From Mesoterricola silvestris (GTDB lineage Bacteria > Acidobacteriota > Holophagae > Holophagales > Holophagaceae), in contig NZ_AP027080.1 of assembly GCF_030295405.1 (NCBI RefSeq), positions 2,542,001 to 2,606,000 of the forward strand: DNA of 64,000 bases, given 5' to 3'. Positions 63,109-64,000 of this stretch are shown piece by piece (the stretch's first letter is position 1; each line of letters begins with the position of its first letter). Under the pieces are notes generated by a model. It saw only the letters and a program-made list of their open reading frames with translations. It was not told the origin of the DNA and searched no databases. Made by a program: the position numbers and the translations under genes.

Positions 63109-64000
63109 CTACCAGAGGGTGAACTGGGCGTCGGTGGCCTTGCGGTCGGAGGGGGTGCCGGGGAAGGCGGCGCGGAATTCCGGCAGGGCCGCCACGGAGC
63201 CGGTCACCCGCAGGCGGGCGGGGCAGTGCACGTCGGACTGGAGGATGTAGCGCTCCAGTTCGGGCCGCATGTTGGTGCGCCAGCTCTGGGCGAAGCCCAC
63301 GAAGAACCGCTGTTCGGCGGTGAGTCCGTCCACGACGGGCTGGGGCTTGCCGGCGGAGGCCAGCTTCCAGGCCTCCAGGGCGATCTTGAGGCCGCCGATG
63401 TCCGCCAGGTTCTCGCCCAGGGTCTGCCGGCCCTGCACGTGGACGCCCGGGAAGGGCTCGTAGGCGTCGTACTGGCGCACCACGGCCTCGGTCTGGGCCT
63501 CGTAGGCCTTGCGGTCCGCGGGGGTCCACCAGTTGCGCATGTTGCCCTCGGCGTCGAACTGGCTGCCCTGGTCGTCGAAGCCGTGGAGGAGTTCGTGGCC
63601 GATGGTGGAGGACAGTTCGCCGTAGTTGCTGGCGTCATCGGCCCGCTCGTCGAAGAAGGGGGGCTGGAGGATGCCCGCGGGCAGGACGATCTCGTTGAGG
63701 GAGGGGTTGTAGTAGGCGTTGTTGGTCTGGGGGCTCATGTCCCATTCCGCCGGGTCCACGGGCCGGCCCAGCTTGGCCAGGGCGCGCCGGGATTCGAAGG
63801 CCCGGGCCGCCAGGACATTGAGGACGTAGGCCTGGGGCTTGACGCCCATGGGGCGGTAGTCCCGCCAGGCGTCGGGGTAGCCCACCTTGGCGTGGAGGGA
63901 GGCCAGCTTCTTCAGGGCCTGCTCCTTGGTGGCGTCGCCCATCCAGGTGGCCCGCCGGATGCTGGCGCCCAGGGCCTGCAGGTGGAATTTGACCATCTCC
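63109..64000 (-). CDS. M13 family metallopeptidase, C-terminal part
   Basis: The last 297 codons of an M13 (neprilysin/PepO-like) zinc peptidase; the 5' portion lies beyond the window, so length and signal peptide cannot be judged. Key residues: HELLH (zinc site) in STIGHELLHGFDDQGSQFD and the third ligand in GENLADIGGL. The C-terminus ends with the family's aromatic AQFTLW. The usual VNAFY-type substrate motif appears as NNAYYNPSLNEIVLPAG. Function is peptide degradation at the envelope. Confidence 0.92.
   Translation of the reverse strand, partial: EMVKFHLQALGASIRRATWMGDATKEQALKKLASLHAKVGYPDAWRDYRPMGVKPQAYVLNVLAARAFESRRALAKLGRPVDPAEWDMSPQTNNAYYNPSLNEIVLPAGILQPPFFDERADDASNYGELSSTIGHELLHGFDDQGSQFDAEGNMRNWWTPADRKAYEAQTEAVVRQYDAYEPFPGVHVQGRQTLGENLADIGGLKIALEAWKLASAGKPQPVVDGLTAEQRFFVGFAQSWRTNMRPELERYILQSDVHCPARLRVTGSVAALPEFRAAFPGTPSDRKATDAQFTLW

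Overview
This 64 kb window is a high-GC chromosomal segment from a Gram-negative (diderm), menaquinone-using, cytochrome-rich bacterium. The gene set (Lpt lipopolysaccharide export genes, KdsD, the futalosine-pathway enzyme MqnC, a hexaheme cytochrome with a Tat-exported flavoprotein, and sensors ending in the CKKIRDD cysteine domain) and the codon use suggest Acidobacteriota, class Holophagae (Geothrix/Holophaga/Mesoterricola-like). That assignment is an inference from protein character; no rRNA gene is present. I see no prophage, insertion sequence, transposase or CRISPR array. Genes are dense, and many are coupled by ATGA or TGATG overlaps.

Layout. 0.4-7.5 kb (minus): a complete pstSCAB-phoU-phoB phosphate operon without phoR. 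7.8-13.1 kb (plus): an RNase G/E protein, a ZIP metal transporter that appears to start at CTG, and LptD. 13.6-20.2 kb (minus): a Cache protein, a diguanylate cyclase, thioredoxin reductase, a propeller sensor and MnmA. 20.3-25.8 kb: an Xre/RES toxin-antitoxin pair, a hybrid histidine kinase and small secreted proteins. 25.9-30.0 kb (minus): a polyferredoxin, an LptF-LptG fusion and KdsD. 30.1-35.9 kb: SpoVG, tRNA-Gln, a D-amino-acid transaminase, a binding protein coupled to a hybrid kinase, a PilZ protein and a double FKBP. 35.9-37.8 kb: an ApbE / FMN-binding protein / membrane protein cassette with a Fur-box-like promoter. 37.7-41.1 kb (minus): uridine kinase, a kelch-like protein, MqnC and a 55-aa zinc ribbon. 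41.3-46.7 kb: an AraC regulator, a porin, a Tat-dependent flavoprotein, a hexaheme cytochrome, TatA and TatC, which read as one respiratory-reductase module with its own exporter. 47-54 kb: a zinc-ribbon membrane protease, a Ser/Thr kinase, a PAS histidine kinase and a previously unlisted 29-aa membrane protein. 54.3-61.3 kb (minus): accA-recJ-lptCA-lptB-rpoN-hpf. The right edge cuts an M13 metallopeptidase.

Two themes stand out. First, the LPS transport bridge is almost complete here, but two adjacent pairs are fused: LptF with LptG, and LptC with LptA. Second, a family of roughly 160-195 bp near-palindromic repeats occurs four times (about 70-250, 13183-13369, 30635-30792 and 50944-51136), always at gene 3' ends, three of them between convergent transcription units. 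A separate 101 bp palindrome (46796-46896) fills another convergent gap. These are the strongest candidates for an undescribed element.
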